DNA from: an uncultured Lachnospiraceae bacterium
Lineage (GTDB): Bacteria > Bacillota > Clostridia > Lachnospirales > Lachnospiraceae
Direction of reading: 5' to 3'
Assembly: GCA_910588885.1 (NCBI GenBank)
Contig: CAJUSQ010000033.1
Coordinates: 1 to 23,221 of the forward strand
DNA: 23,221 bases
Shown here piece after piece: positions 14,339 to 22,458 of the stretch; the first letter of the stretch is position 1, and each line of letters opens with the position of its first letter. The position numbers and the translations under genes were made by a program. Below the pieces are notes generated by a model. The model made no database searches and had not been told where the DNA came from. It worked only from the letters and a program-made list of their open reading frames with translations.

Positions 14339-15160
14339 ATGGAAAAATTAATCATTACGGCCTGTATCTGCGGGGCCGAGGTAACGAAAGAGCAGAACCC
14401 GGCAGTTCCCTATACGGTGGAAGAGATTGCCCGGGAAGCCAAGTCCGCATATGATGCGGGAGCAGCGTTGATCCATCTGCATGTGCGGGAGGACGACGGT
14501 ACGCCGACCCAGAACAAGGAGCGGTTTGATGCCTGCATCAAGGCAATCAAGGAAGTTTGTCCGGACGTGATCGTTCAGGTTTCCACGGGTGGGGCCGTGG
14601 GAATGAGCAACGAGGAGCGTTTGCAGCCCTTAGAGCTGAATCCGGAAATGGCAACCTTGGACTGCGGCACCTGCAATTTCGGCGGGGATGAGATTTTCGT
14701 CAATACCGAAAACATGATTATAGAGTTTGTTCAGAAAATGAACGAGAAGAATGTAAAGCCGGAAATCGAAGTATTTGACAAAGGCATGGTTGATATGGCG
14801 ATCCGCCTGCAGCGGAAGGGTCACATCAAGACGCCGATGCACTTTGATTTTGTGATGGGGGTCAACGGCGGAATCAGCGCAGAAGCCCGGGATCTGGTAT
14901 TTATGGTCGGCAGCATACCGGCCGGATCTACCTGGACTGTGGCAGGCGTGGGAAGGAACCAGTTCCCTATGGCGGCAATGGGAATCCTGATGGGCGGCCA
15001 TGTCCGCGTGGGCTTTGAAGATAATGTTTATCTGGAAAAGGGCGTTCCGGCCGAGTCCAACGGAGAACTGGTTGCAAAGGCGGCCCGTCTGGCGAAAGAG
15101 CTTGGACGTGAGATCGCCACACCGGCAGAGGCAAGAAAGATTTTGGGGTTATCGGAATAG
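14339..15160 (+). CDS. kce: 3-keto-5-aminohexanoate cleavage enzyme (BKACE family)
   Basis: Kce condenses 3-keto-5-aminohexanoate with acetyl-CoA to give L-3-aminobutyryl-CoA and acetoacetate. It is a Zn2+-dependent TIM barrel of the BKACE (DUF849) family. The 273 residues contain the expected metal-site residues Glu14, His46 and His48 (the HLHVR motif), plus VSTGG and the late GGHVRVGFEDN block that carries a further acidic ligand. I chose ATG 14339, preceded by GGAGG at 14329-14333, over an in-frame TTG at 14327 that overlaps this site. kal ends 12 bases upstream; kdd starts 138 bases downstream, the widest gap in the operon. No abnormal features. Confidence 0.95.
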   Translation: MEKLIITACICGAEVTKEQNPAVPYTVEEIAREAKSAYDAGAALIHLHVREDDGTPTQNKERFDACIKAIKEVCPDVIVQVSTGGAVGMSNEERLQPLELNPEMATLDCGTCNFGGDEIFVNTENMIIEFVQKMNEKNVKPEIEVFDKGMVDMAIRLQRKGHIKTPMHFDFVMGVNGGISAEARDLVFMVGSIPAGSTWTVAGVGRNQFPMAAMGILMGGHVRVGFEDNVYLEKGVPAESNGELVAKAARLAKELGREIATPAEARKILGLSE

Positions 15161-15213
15161 GGGAATCCAGGTACGGCTATGGATACTTTGCATAACAAGA
15201 GGCGTTACGGAAT

Positions 15214-15242
15214 GTGATGCAGAGTGGCAAAAACAATATAAT
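15214..15242 (+). promoter_or_regulatory. Possible internal promoter before kdd
   Basis: A perfect TATAAT at 15237-15242 lies 17 bases after GTGATG, a weak -35 matching TTGACA at three positions. It falls in the 138-base gap between kce and kdd, the only substantial gap inside the operon. It could allow expression of kdd-kamADE independent of the riboswitch; evidence is thin. Confidence 0.3.
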
Positions 15243-15298
15243 GTTTCACAAAACGGGGAAAAGCGAGAAATTTTAAGTGAATAAGGAGGAGATTCGCT

Positions 15299-16339
15299 AT
15301 GGCAGAAAAGGGAAATAAATATGGGATCCACAGAGTGGTTTCACCGCAGGGAGTGCTGACACAGGCAGCGGACGTAATTGACAATGATATGTCTAAGGAA
15401 TATTCCAATGAAATCGTGTGTGACGTGATATCTTTGAATATTGACTCCGCTTCCTTTACTCAAATTGAGGAATCCTGCGGCAAGGACAAGGAAAAGATCA
15501 AAGAGCGCATTTTGGAAATCGTTGGGGAACGAGGAAAAATGCAGAATCCGGTAACCGGTTCCGGCGGTATGTTCATCGGACGGGTAGCGCGGATTGGTGA
15601 GGATTTGGCAGACTGTGGTCTGAAAGTTGGGGATAAGATCGCATCTTTGGTATCTTTGTCCATGACACCGCTGAAGATCGAAGAGATCAAAGAGATCCAT
15701 ATGGATATCGACCGGGTGGATGTAACAGCGAAGGCAGTGCTTTTTGAAAGCGCATTGTACTGCAAGCTGCCGGAAGATATGAGTGAGGCGCTGGCATTGG
15801 CGGCACTGGACGTTGCGGGGGCTCCGGCTCAGACTGCCAAGCTGGTACAGGCAGGAAACGATGTGCTGATTTTAGGCGCAGCCGGAAAATCCGGTATGCT
15901 TTGCTGCTATGAGGCACATAAGCGTGTAGGACCTACCGGACGGGTAGTAGGTGTTGTATACAATGAGGCGGAGAAGAACGACCTGGCATTCTTAGAGGTT
16001 TGTGATGAAATCGTGATTGCGGATGCAACCAAGCCGGTAAGCCTGTTAGAGCAGGTATTGGCTGCAAACGGCGGACGGGAATACGATATTTCCATTTGCT
16101 GTGTAAATGTGGATGCCTGTGAAATGTCCGCCATCCTTCCGGTGAAGGATCTGGGATGCGTATACTTCTTCTCCATGGCAACCAGCTTTACCAGAGCTGC
16201 TTTGGGTGCAGAGGGCGTAGGCAAAGACATTACAATGATTATCGGAAACGGTTATACCAAAGGGCATGCGGAAATTACCCTGAACGAATTAAGGGAAAGC
16301 AAGAAAATCAGAGAAATTTTTGACCGCAAGTATTTGTAA
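15299..16339 (+). CDS. kdd: L-erythro-3,5-diaminohexanoate dehydrogenase
   Basis: Kdd oxidatively deaminates 3,5-diaminohexanoate to 3-keto-5-aminohexanoate using a pyridine nucleotide, releasing ammonia. The 346 residues start with the family-specific region KYGIHRVVSPQGVLTQAADVIDND, contain the GTGAGGMFIGRV-like block NPVTGSGGMFIGRV, and have a Rossmann dinucleotide site VLILGAAGKSGM near residue 190, as in medium-chain dehydrogenases. The ATG is preceded by AAGGAGGAG. kamA follows 26 bases after the stop. The identification is strong because homologues are almost confined to lysine fermentation clusters. Confidence 0.94.
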   Translation: MAEKGNKYGIHRVVSPQGVLTQAADVIDNDMSKEYSNEIVCDVISLNIDSASFTQIEESCGKDKEKIKERILEIVGERGKMQNPVTGSGGMFIGRVARIGEDLADCGLKVGDKIASLVSLSMTPLKIEEIKEIHMDIDRVDVTAKAVLFESALYCKLPEDMSEALALAALDVAGAPAQTAKLVQAGNDVLILGAAGKSGMLCCYEAHKRVGPTGRVVGVVYNEAEKNDLAFLEVCDEIVIADATKPVSLLEQVLAANGGREYDISICCVNVDACEMSAILPVKDLGCVYFFSMATSFTRAALGAEGVGKDITMIIGNGYTKGHAEITLNELRESKKIREIFDRKYL

Positions 16340-16365
16340 AAGATCAAAGAATGGAGGTATTGACT

Positions 16366-17625
16366 ATGGAATTTGGGAAAAGCAGAAGGAACGGATTATT
16401 TTTAGATGTGCCGGATGAGCAGTGGAACGACTGGAAATGGCAGGTAAAGAACCGGGTGGAAACGGTTGAGGATCTGAAAAAATATATGGAACTGACTCCG
16501 GAAGAGGAAGAGGGCATCGGCGCATGCTTAAAGACACTGCGTATGGCGGTTACCCCCTATTACCTTTCCCTGATTGATTTGAATGATCCGGAAGACCCGA
16601 TTCGGAAACAGGCCATCCCGACTGCCGCAGAGCTGCATCAGTCCAAAGCCGATTTGCTGGATCCGCTCCATGAAGATACGGATTCTCCGGTGAAGGGCCT
16701 GACCCATCGTTATCCGGACCGTGTACTGTTTTTGATTACGGATATGTGTTCCATGTATTGCCGTCATTGTACCAGAAGGCGTTTTGCAGGTCATTGCGAT
16801 GACAGCGTGGCCAAGGATCAGGTAGATGCGTGCATCGAATATGTTCGGAATCATCCGGAAGTTCGTGACGTACTGTTATCCGGCGGTGACGCGCTGCTTG
16901 TCAGCGACGAGCGTCTGGAATATATTATTTCCGAGCTTCGTAAGATCCCCCATGTGGAAATCGTGCGGATCGGTTCCAGGACTCCGGTGGTTATGCCCCA
17001 GAGAATTACCCAGGAACTGTGCGATATGCTGAAAAAATACCATCCGATTTGGCTGAATACCCATTTCAACCATCCCAATGAAATTACCGAAGAGAGTGCG
17101 GCTGCCTGTGCAAGGCTGGCTGACGCCGGAATCCCGCTGGGGAACCAGTCGGTTCTTTTGGCCGGAGTCAATGACTGTATCCACATTATGCGCCGCCTGA
17201 TGCATGGCTTGGTTCAGATGCGTGTACGTCCTTACTACATCTATCAGTGCGATCTGTCCTTTGGCCTGGAGCATTTCCGTACTCCGGTTTCCAAGGGAAT
17301 TGAAATCATTGAGGCACTTCGGGGCCATACCTCCGGTTATGCGGTTCCTACCTTCGTGGTAGATGCACCGGGCGGCGGCGGCAAGACACCGGTTATGCCG
17401 AATTATGTGATTTCCCAGACACCGGGACGTGTCATCCTGAGAAATTTCGAAGGTGTAATTACGACCTATACCGAGCCGGAGCATTACGACAATACCTGTC
17501 ATTGTCCGGATTGCGAGAACCACAAGGCAGCAGAGCTGGTGGGTATTGCATCCTTAGAGCAGGGTGAAGCGCTGGCATTGGAGCCCAAGGGGCTGAAGCG
17601 TCTCGAAAGAGGAAAACACGAATAA
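16366..17625 (+). CDS. kamA: L-lysine 2,3-aminomutase
   Basis: KamA is the first enzyme of the pathway, a radical SAM and PLP enzyme that converts L-lysine to L-beta-lysine. The iron-sulfur motif CSMYCRHC (C-x3-C-x2-C) lies near residue 125. PGGGGK near residue 335 carries the PLP-binding Lys, and the C-terminal CHCPDC cluster supplies the zinc ligands found in the clostridial enzyme. The 419-residue length matches the 416-residue Clostridium subterminale protein. ATG 16366 is chosen because an in-frame ATG at 16351 overlaps GGAGG (16353-16357), which is the ribosome binding site. The DGA region SGGDALLVSDERLEYI is also typical. kamD follows after 15 bases. Confidence 0.97.
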   Translation: MEFGKSRRNGLFLDVPDEQWNDWKWQVKNRVETVEDLKKYMELTPEEEEGIGACLKTLRMAVTPYYLSLIDLNDPEDPIRKQAIPTAAELHQSKADLLDPLHEDTDSPVKGLTHRYPDRVLFLITDMCSMYCRHCTRRRFAGHCDDSVAKDQVDACIEYVRNHPEVRDVLLSGGDALLVSDERLEYIISELRKIPHVEIVRIGSRTPVVMPQRITQELCDMLKKYHPIWLNTHFNHPNEITEESAAACARLADAGIPLGNQSVLLAGVNDCIHIMRRLMHGLVQMRVRPYYIYQCDLSFGLEHFRTPVSKGIEIIEALRGHTSGYAVPTFVVDAPGGGGKTPVMPNYVISQTPGRVILRNFEGVITTYTEPEHYDNTCHCPDCENHKAAELVGIASLEQGEALALEPKGLKRLERGKHE

Positions 17626-17640
17626 GAAGTGAGGTGCGAT

Positions 17641-19212
17641 ATGGCAAGTAAATTGAATTTAAATCAGGAGCTGGTGAATCAGGCCAGAGCCAGCGCCGCC
17701 AAGGTAGCGGCGGATGTACAGGGATTTATTGACCTGCATACCACGGTTACCGTAGAGCGGGCAGTCTGCCGCCTTTTGGGCATTGACGGCGTCAATGATG
17801 TGGAAGTGCCGCTGCCCAACGTAGTGGTAGACCATTTGGTGGATAAAGGCGTGTTAGGAGCCGGAGCTGCTTTTTATATCGGGAATGCCATGCTGGAGCT
17901 TCATGCGACGCCCCAGGAAATCGCAGAGAAAGTGAGCAAGGGAGAGCTGGATTTAACGGCTCTTCCCCTCCATGAGGTTTCCGAGATTCAGGGTGCAATG
18001 AAAGAAACGGCAGAGACAACCGTAGCCCGGATTCGCAAGAATGTAGAGCAGCGGAATGCTTATTTGAACGAGTACGGCGACAAACAAGGCCCGTTATTGT
18101 ATATTATTGTAGCAACCGGAAATATTTATGAAGATATTGTTCAGGCAAAAGCAGGGGCAAAGCAGGGTGCGGATGTGATTGCGGTTATTCGTACTACGGG
18201 CCAGAGCCTTTTGGACTATGTGCCTTATGGGGCAACCGTGGAAGGCTTCGGCGGAACCTATGCGACCCAGGAGAACTTCCGTCTGATGCGGGAAGCGCTG
18301 GATGAGGTAGGCCGGGAAGAAAATCGGTATATCCGTCTATGTAACTATTGCTCCGGCCTGTGTATGCCGGAAATTGCGGCCATGGGCGCTTTGGAGCGTC
18401 TGGACGTAATGCTGAACGATGCGCTTTACGGAATTTTGTTCCGTGATATCAATATGCAGAGAACCTTGATTGACCAGTATTTTTCCAGAGTCATCAATGG
18501 ATTTGCCGGAGTAATTATCAACACCGGCGAGGATAACTATCTGACAACGGCGGATGCGGTAGAAGAAGCCCATACGGTGCTGGCATCTCAGTTCCTGAAC
18601 GAGCAGTTCGCATTGATGGCTGGACTGCCGGAAGAGCAGCAGGGCTTAGGCCATGCCTTTGAGATCGCTCCGGATGTGGAAAACGGCTTTTTGTATGAGC
18701 TGGCCCAGGCCCAGATGGCACGGGAGATTTTCCCAAAGGCGCCTTTGAAATACATGCCGCCCACCAAGTTTATGACCGGAAATATTTTCCGGGGCCATGT
18801 ACAGGATGCGCTGTTCAATATGGTAACGGTTCTGACGAATCAAAAAATTCATCTTTTGGGAATGATGACGGAAGCCATTCATACTCCCTTTATGTCAGAC
18901 CGTGCCCTGGCTATTGAGAATGCCCAGTATATTGCCAGGACCATGAAGGATTTAGGGGACGAACTGGTTTACAAAGAGGGCGGAATTATGCAGACCCGTG
19001 CCAATGAGGTACTGGAAAAAGCGGCCCAGCTTTTGAAGCAGATCGAAGAGCAGGGAATGTTTGCAACACTGGAGGCCGGTACTTTTGCGGATATCAAGCG
19101 TCCGAAGGACGGCGGCAAGGGATTGGCCGGTGTGGTAGCCAAGGAAGAAGCTTATTTCAACCCCTTTATTGAATTAATGCATGTAACGAAAACCGGAAAG
19201 GAGGTCGGCTAA
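17641..19212 (+). CDS. kamD: Lysine 5,6-aminomutase alpha subunit
   Basis: KamD is the large catalytic subunit of the adenosylcobalamin- and PLP-dependent enzyme that moves the terminal amino group of beta-lysine (or D-lysine) to give 3,5-diaminohexanoate. The 523-residue length and the start KLNLNQELVNQARASAAKVA match the clostridial alpha subunit, as do the PYGATVEGFGGTYATQENFRLMR and GEDNYLTTADAVEEAHTV blocks of the TIM barrel. ATG 17641 follows GTGAGGTG; an in-frame GTG at 17629 overlaps this site. The stop TAA abuts the kamE ATG with no spacing, fitting equimolar subunit synthesis. Its inactivation-prone cofactor chemistry explains the need for the KamBC pair encoded upstream. Confidence 0.97.
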   Translation: MASKLNLNQELVNQARASAAKVAADVQGFIDLHTTVTVERAVCRLLGIDGVNDVEVPLPNVVVDHLVDKGVLGAGAAFYIGNAMLELHATPQEIAEKVSKGELDLTALPLHEVSEIQGAMKETAETTVARIRKNVEQRNAYLNEYGDKQGPLLYIIVATGNIYEDIVQAKAGAKQGADVIAVIRTTGQSLLDYVPYGATVEGFGGTYATQENFRLMREALDEVGREENRYIRLCNYCSGLCMPEIAAMGALERLDVMLNDALYGILFRDINMQRTLIDQYFSRVINGFAGVIINTGEDNYLTTADAVEEAHTVLASQFLNEQFALMAGLPEEQQGLGHAFEIAPDVENGFLYELAQAQMAREIFPKAPLKYMPPTKFMTGNIFRGHVQDALFNMVTVLTNQKIHLLGMMTEAIHTPFMSDRALAIENAQYIARTMKDLGDELVYKEGGIMQTRANEVLEKAAQLLKQIEEQGMFATLEAGTFADIKRPKDGGKGLAGVVAKEEAYFNPFIELMHVTKTGKEVG

Positions 19213-20001
19213 ATGAGTTCAGGACTTTATGATTTACATAAAAAAGATTTTGACAAGACTTTGGACTTGACAAAGCTGCGTCCCTATGGAGATACCATGA
19301 ACGACGGGAAAGTGCAGTTGAGCTTTACCCTTCCGGTGAAGGATGACGAGCGCGGCGAAGAAGCAGCCCGGCAGATGGCGAAGGCTATGGGGCTGGAGGA
19401 TGTGAACGTAGCATTCCACAACGCGCTGGATAAAGAATTTACCATGTACGTGGTATACGGAAGCTGCGTCCATACCGTAGATTATACGGGTATCCAGGTA
19501 CAGACCGTAGAAGAAGAAACCATGAGCATGGAAGAGGTAGACGCTTATATCAAGGAGAACATCGGTCGTAAGATCATAGTAGTAGGTGCGTCCACCGGAA
19601 CAGATGCCCACACCGTCGGCATTGACGCCGTTATGAACCGGAAGGGCTTTGCCGGGCATTATGGCCTGGAGCGTTATGAGATGATCGAGGCCCTGAATAT
19701 GGGAAGCCAGGTACCCAACGAGGTATTTGTGGAAAAGGCGGTTGCCATGCATGCGGATGTGCTGCTGGTATCTCAGACCGTTACCCAGAAGGATGTCCAT
19801 ATCCAGAATATGACAGAGCTGATTGAGCTTCTGGAAGCAGAAAATCTGCGGGATAAGTTCGTCGTTTGCTGCGGCGGCGCCCGGATTACCCATGAGCTTG
19901 CCAAGGAGCTGGGCTTTGATGCCGGCTTCGGTGCAGGGAAATTTGCAGAGGATGTGGCGACCTTTGCCGTAACCGAGATGGTGAAGCGAGGCGTGTCCTA
20001 A
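19213..20001 (+). CDS. kamE: Lysine 5,6-aminomutase beta subunit (B12-binding)
   Basis: KamE carries the cobalamin-binding Rossmann domain and the PLP-linked lysine of lysine 5,6-aminomutase. The base-off/His-on motif D-x-H-x-x-G is present as DAHTVG near residue 133 within the VVGASTGTDAHTVGIDA segment; VSQTVTQKD and VVCCGGARITHELAKELG complete the B12 domain. The N-terminal about 100 residues form the dimerisation and PLP region (YGDTMNDGKVQLSFTLPVK). The 262-residue length is normal. It is the last gene of the kal-kce-kdd-kamA-kamD-kamE operon. A Shine-Dalgarno (AAAGGAGG) lies at the 3' end of kamD. Confidence 0.97.
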   Translation: MSSGLYDLHKKDFDKTLDLTKLRPYGDTMNDGKVQLSFTLPVKDDERGEEAARQMAKAMGLEDVNVAFHNALDKEFTMYVVYGSCVHTVDYTGIQVQTVEEETMSMEEVDAYIKENIGRKIIVVGASTGTDAHTVGIDAVMNRKGFAGHYGLERYEMIEALNMGSQVPNEVFVEKAVAMHADVLLVSQTVTQKDVHIQNMTELIELLEAENLRDKFVVCCGGARITHELAKELGFDAGFGAGKFAEDVATFAVTEMVKRGVS

Positions 20002-20098
20002 AACGCTTGTCCCGGGAATAAACGGGAATACTGTTGTGTTTTTTGACAAGAGTACGGAATACCTATGTCAATCTTCTTATACCTATACCATATATAAT
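20002..20098. other. Intergenic region after kamE with weak hairpin
   Basis: TCCCG (20010-20014) and CGGGA (20023-20027) form a short stem. A T6 run follows 11 bases later (20039-20044) and is enclosed by outer arms CTTGTC and GACAAG. This is a poor but possible operon terminator. No gene is evident here. Confidence 0.35.
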
Positions 20099-20133
20099 AA
20101 GGAAGGAACTCGTTTCGGCGGGTTCCTTTCCTT
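20099..20133. terminator. Long hairpin, possible terminator of the kam operon
   Basis: AAGGAAGGAACTCG (20099-20112) pairs with CGGGTTCCTTTCCTT (20119-20133) with one bulge and one wobble pair. The 3' arm is T-rich but no clean T-run follows, so termination is likely rather than certain. The rest of the gap up to 20424 holds no gene I can support. Confidence 0.55.
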
Positions 20134-20424
20134 GCGTTTGATCAGGAGAAAAGCATTTATGCAGCAGTCAAAGCAGGGGATCGAAGATGGGACATTTGCT
20201 TCCAATGCCGTTGTGAATATTGGACAAATTTACCGAAAAAGGCAAGCCTGGAACTTTTGAATTTTGGCTCCTTTGTGAAAATAGGAAAGGTTCTTTCCGA
20301 CCGGTTTTCCCAAAGAAAGAAAAGATGTTCTGGGCATTTTTGGAAGGTATGTCCAAAAAAACAATGAAGTTAGTATACAAAAAGACGAAAAAGAGAGAAA
20401 AGGACGAAAAAATGGAAAAAGCTA

Positions 20425-20453
20425 TTTACGAATGGGACAAAAGGTGCTAGAAT
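20425..20453 (+). promoter_or_regulatory. Sigma-A-type promoter of the wall-binding protein gene
   Basis: TTTACG at 20425-20430, a 17-base spacer and TAGAAT at 20448-20453 predict a start near 20460 and a leader of about 44 bases with AAAGGAGG before ATG 20504. Confidence 0.7.
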
Positions 20454-20503
20454 AAATGTGTGTGAAAATACACAAAAATTTTAGAAAAGGAGGACAATTA
20501 GTT

Positions 20504-21973
20504 ATGAAAAGAAAACATATGCTAATTGTAGCGATGGCCTTTGCGTTACTTTTCATTGCTCCGTTGACAGTTAATGCGGAAGAAGAATCTTCTGAAGAAA
20601 TCAACGTAACATGGTATCAGAACGCAACAGGTTGGTGGGTACAGTTTGACGATGGTACTTACCCGACATCGGAGTGGCTTACTGCCAAAGATGGCAGCGC
20701 CTATTACTTCAAAGCAGACGGCTATATGGCAACTGGTTGGACCAAGATTGAAGGTGACTGGTATCTGTTTGGAAGCAATGGGGCACAGGTAATCGGCTGG
20801 CAGCAGCTGAATGGCAACTGGTATTATTTAGGTGACAGCACCGGCTATGCAGGCTATATGCGTGAAGGTACCACAGAAGTGAATGATGTACTGTATCACT
20901 TCAATGTGGAAGCCGGAAACATGATTGCAAACGGTTGGGGCTATGACAGTGAACAGGGTCTTTGGTATCTGGCTAATCCGGATGGCTCCCTGATTACTGG
21001 TTGGCAGTACATTGCCGGCGCATGGTATTACTTAGATCCGGTAGAAGTGATTGGTGATACTGGTTATTATGATATGCGTACAGGCCACATGTTCGCAGAC
21101 GGCTGGGGAGAAACAGCAGATGGTATCAGATACTATTTCAAAGAAAATGGCGAAATGGTAACCGGATGGTACAACTATGCTAACAACTATGCTAATTATG
21201 GTGCATGGGTACTCTGTAATGCTGATGGTTCCGCTTATGACGGATGGGTAGTATCCGGTGATGAGTGGTATTATGTGAACAAGGGCGATATGGTTACAAA
21301 CAAAGTAGTTGCTTTATACCAGAGCGCAGAAGACGGACATTTATACTATAGCATAAGCGGCAGAACAAATCCCAAGGATACCTGGGTAAATCAGTACCGT
21401 GTAGCAAAAGACGGTACCATGGTTAAAGGATGGTATCATGATGAGTACTACAATGATAATGGATACTATGATGATGATTGGTATTATACCAATCCGGTTG
21501 ACGGATCTTTCTACTCCGGATGGCTTGCATATGCAGGACAGTGGTATTACATTGACTGGAATACCGGAGCAATGGTTCGTGACGGATCTATTCTTGCAGG
21601 CGTAACACCGGAAGCTCCGAAGGCTCCGAGTATGGAAGATTACAAGAATGCAGACGGAACCTATAATTATGATGCATATTATGATGCAGTAGGTGCATAC
21701 AACACTGCAGTTGATGCATGGGAAACTGCACGTGACAACTATATCACAAACAACACCTATGTATTCGGTACCGACGGCGCTATGGTAACCGGATGGTACA
21801 GCTTCAGCGGTACATACGGAACTACCTGGTATTATGCTGATCCCAGCGGAATCGGACATGACGGATGGCTGTATGACGGCGGAAACTGGTATTTCCTGGA
21901 TCATGGCCGTATGCTGACCAACACCTTCGTTGATGGCGGCTACTATGTAGGCGCAGACGGAATCTGGCGTTAA
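20504..21973 (+). CDS. Secreted cell wall-binding (choline-binding-type) repeat protein
   Basis: A 489-residue exported protein made almost wholly of GW/WYY repeats of the putative cell wall-binding type (PF01473/PF19085-like). Residues 1-27 form a signal peptide, MKRKH followed by a hydrophobic core and cleavage after VNA. Repeats such as GWTKIEGDWYLFGSNG, GWQQLNGNWYYLGDSTG and GWLAYAGQWYYID recur every 20-30 residues. A Pro/Ala-rich and helical spacer (about residues 370-415, EAPKAPSMEDYK onward) interrupts the array before the last repeats. No catalytic domain is seen, so it may be a surface layer, adhesin or scaffold protein bound to wall polymers. ATG 20504 is chosen over 20456 because AAAGGAGG precedes it and the signal peptide starts there. 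The DNA is more AT-rich than the metabolic genes and the gene has its own promoter and terminator. Confidence 0.88.
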   Translation: MKRKHMLIVAMAFALLFIAPLTVNAEEESSEEINVTWYQNATGWWVQFDDGTYPTSEWLTAKDGSAYYFKADGYMATGWTKIEGDWYLFGSNGAQVIGWQQLNGNWYYLGDSTGYAGYMREGTTEVNDVLYHFNVEAGNMIANGWGYDSEQGLWYLANPDGSLITGWQYIAGAWYYLDPVEVIGDTGYYDMRTGHMFADGWGETADGIRYYFKENGEMVTGWYNYANNYANYGAWVLCNADGSAYDGWVVSGDEWYYVNKGDMVTNKVVALYQSAEDGHLYYSISGRTNPKDTWVNQYRVAKDGTMVKGWYHDEYYNDNGYYDDDWYYTNPVDGSFYSGWLAYAGQWYYIDWNTGAMVRDGSILAGVTPEAPKAPSMEDYKNADGTYNYDAYYDAVGAYNTAVDAWETARDNYITNNTYVFGTDGAMVTGWYSFSGTYGTTWYYADPSGIGHDGWLYDGGNWYFLDHGRMLTNTFVDGGYYVGADGIWR

Positions 21974-22008
21974 TTTTTCATAATCCGTACGATTAGGTGA
22001 AAGAAGAG

Positions 22009-22036
22009 GGGCGATATCTTAGGATATCGCCCTTTT
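22009..22036 (+). terminator. Intrinsic terminator after the wall-binding protein gene
   Basis: GGGCGATATC (22009-22018) and GATATCGCCC (22023-22032) form a perfect 10-bp stem with loop TTAG, followed by T4. Confidence 0.9.
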
Positions 22037-22336
22037 AAGATGGGTTTGTGCAATAGAAATCCTCCGTAGAAAGCTTAACATTATAAATGAAAGCAGGAAA
22101 CATCCTTGAGCAAGATTGAAGCCGAGATTATGCAGTTGGCGTAATCAACAGAACAATTTAATATTAAAATAACTGCGTAAAGGCGCATGGAACAGTAAAT
22201 TGTAAACCATGTGTCTTTTTTGTGTCCAAAAGGAGGAACATGAGCGGCTATATTTAAATCAACACCAGCGCAGTGCACGGACCAGGAGTGAACAGTAACG
22301 GGAATACAACTTCATGAAATCTTAATTTTTAATTGC
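22037..22336. other. Intergenic region with terminator-like hairpin and possible broken small gene
   Basis: About 300 bases without a recognisable gene. GCGCATGG (22183-22190) can pair with CCATGTGT (22207-22214) ahead of T6 at 22216-22221, a terminator-like structure with no obvious transcript to end. An excellent AAAAGGAGG lies before ATG 22240, but the frame stops after five codons (TAA 22255-22257) and then reads on for 19 codons to TGA at 22315. A decayed small gene is possible; I recognise no family. Confidence 0.35.
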
Positions 22337-22365
22337 TTTACAAGAAATGGAAGCTGGAGTATGAT
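22337..22365 (+). promoter_or_regulatory. Sigma-A-type promoter of the glycosyltransferase gene
   Basis: TTTACA at 22337-22342, a 17-base spacer and TATGAT at 22360-22365 predict a start near 22372. The leader of about 87 bases contains AATTTC (22389-22394) and GAAATT (22402-22407), an inverted repeat of unknown role. Confidence 0.7.
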
Positions 22366-22458
22366 TGGAATGTATGAAAAAAGAGCGTAATTTCGGCAGC
22401 TGAAATTGTGAAATATCATACTAGAGCATGTTTGAAAAGAAATAAGGAATGAAAAAAG

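Noticed and set aside
20036..20450. Small open frames between kamE and the wall-binding gene
   Set aside because: No good ribosome binding sites or recognisable protein patterns. They run through a hairpin and low-complexity A/G-rich DNA.
22140..22240. Possible c-di-GMP or other riboswitch before the glycosyltransferase
   Set aside because: Apart from a terminator-like hairpin, no conserved aptamer core could be found.
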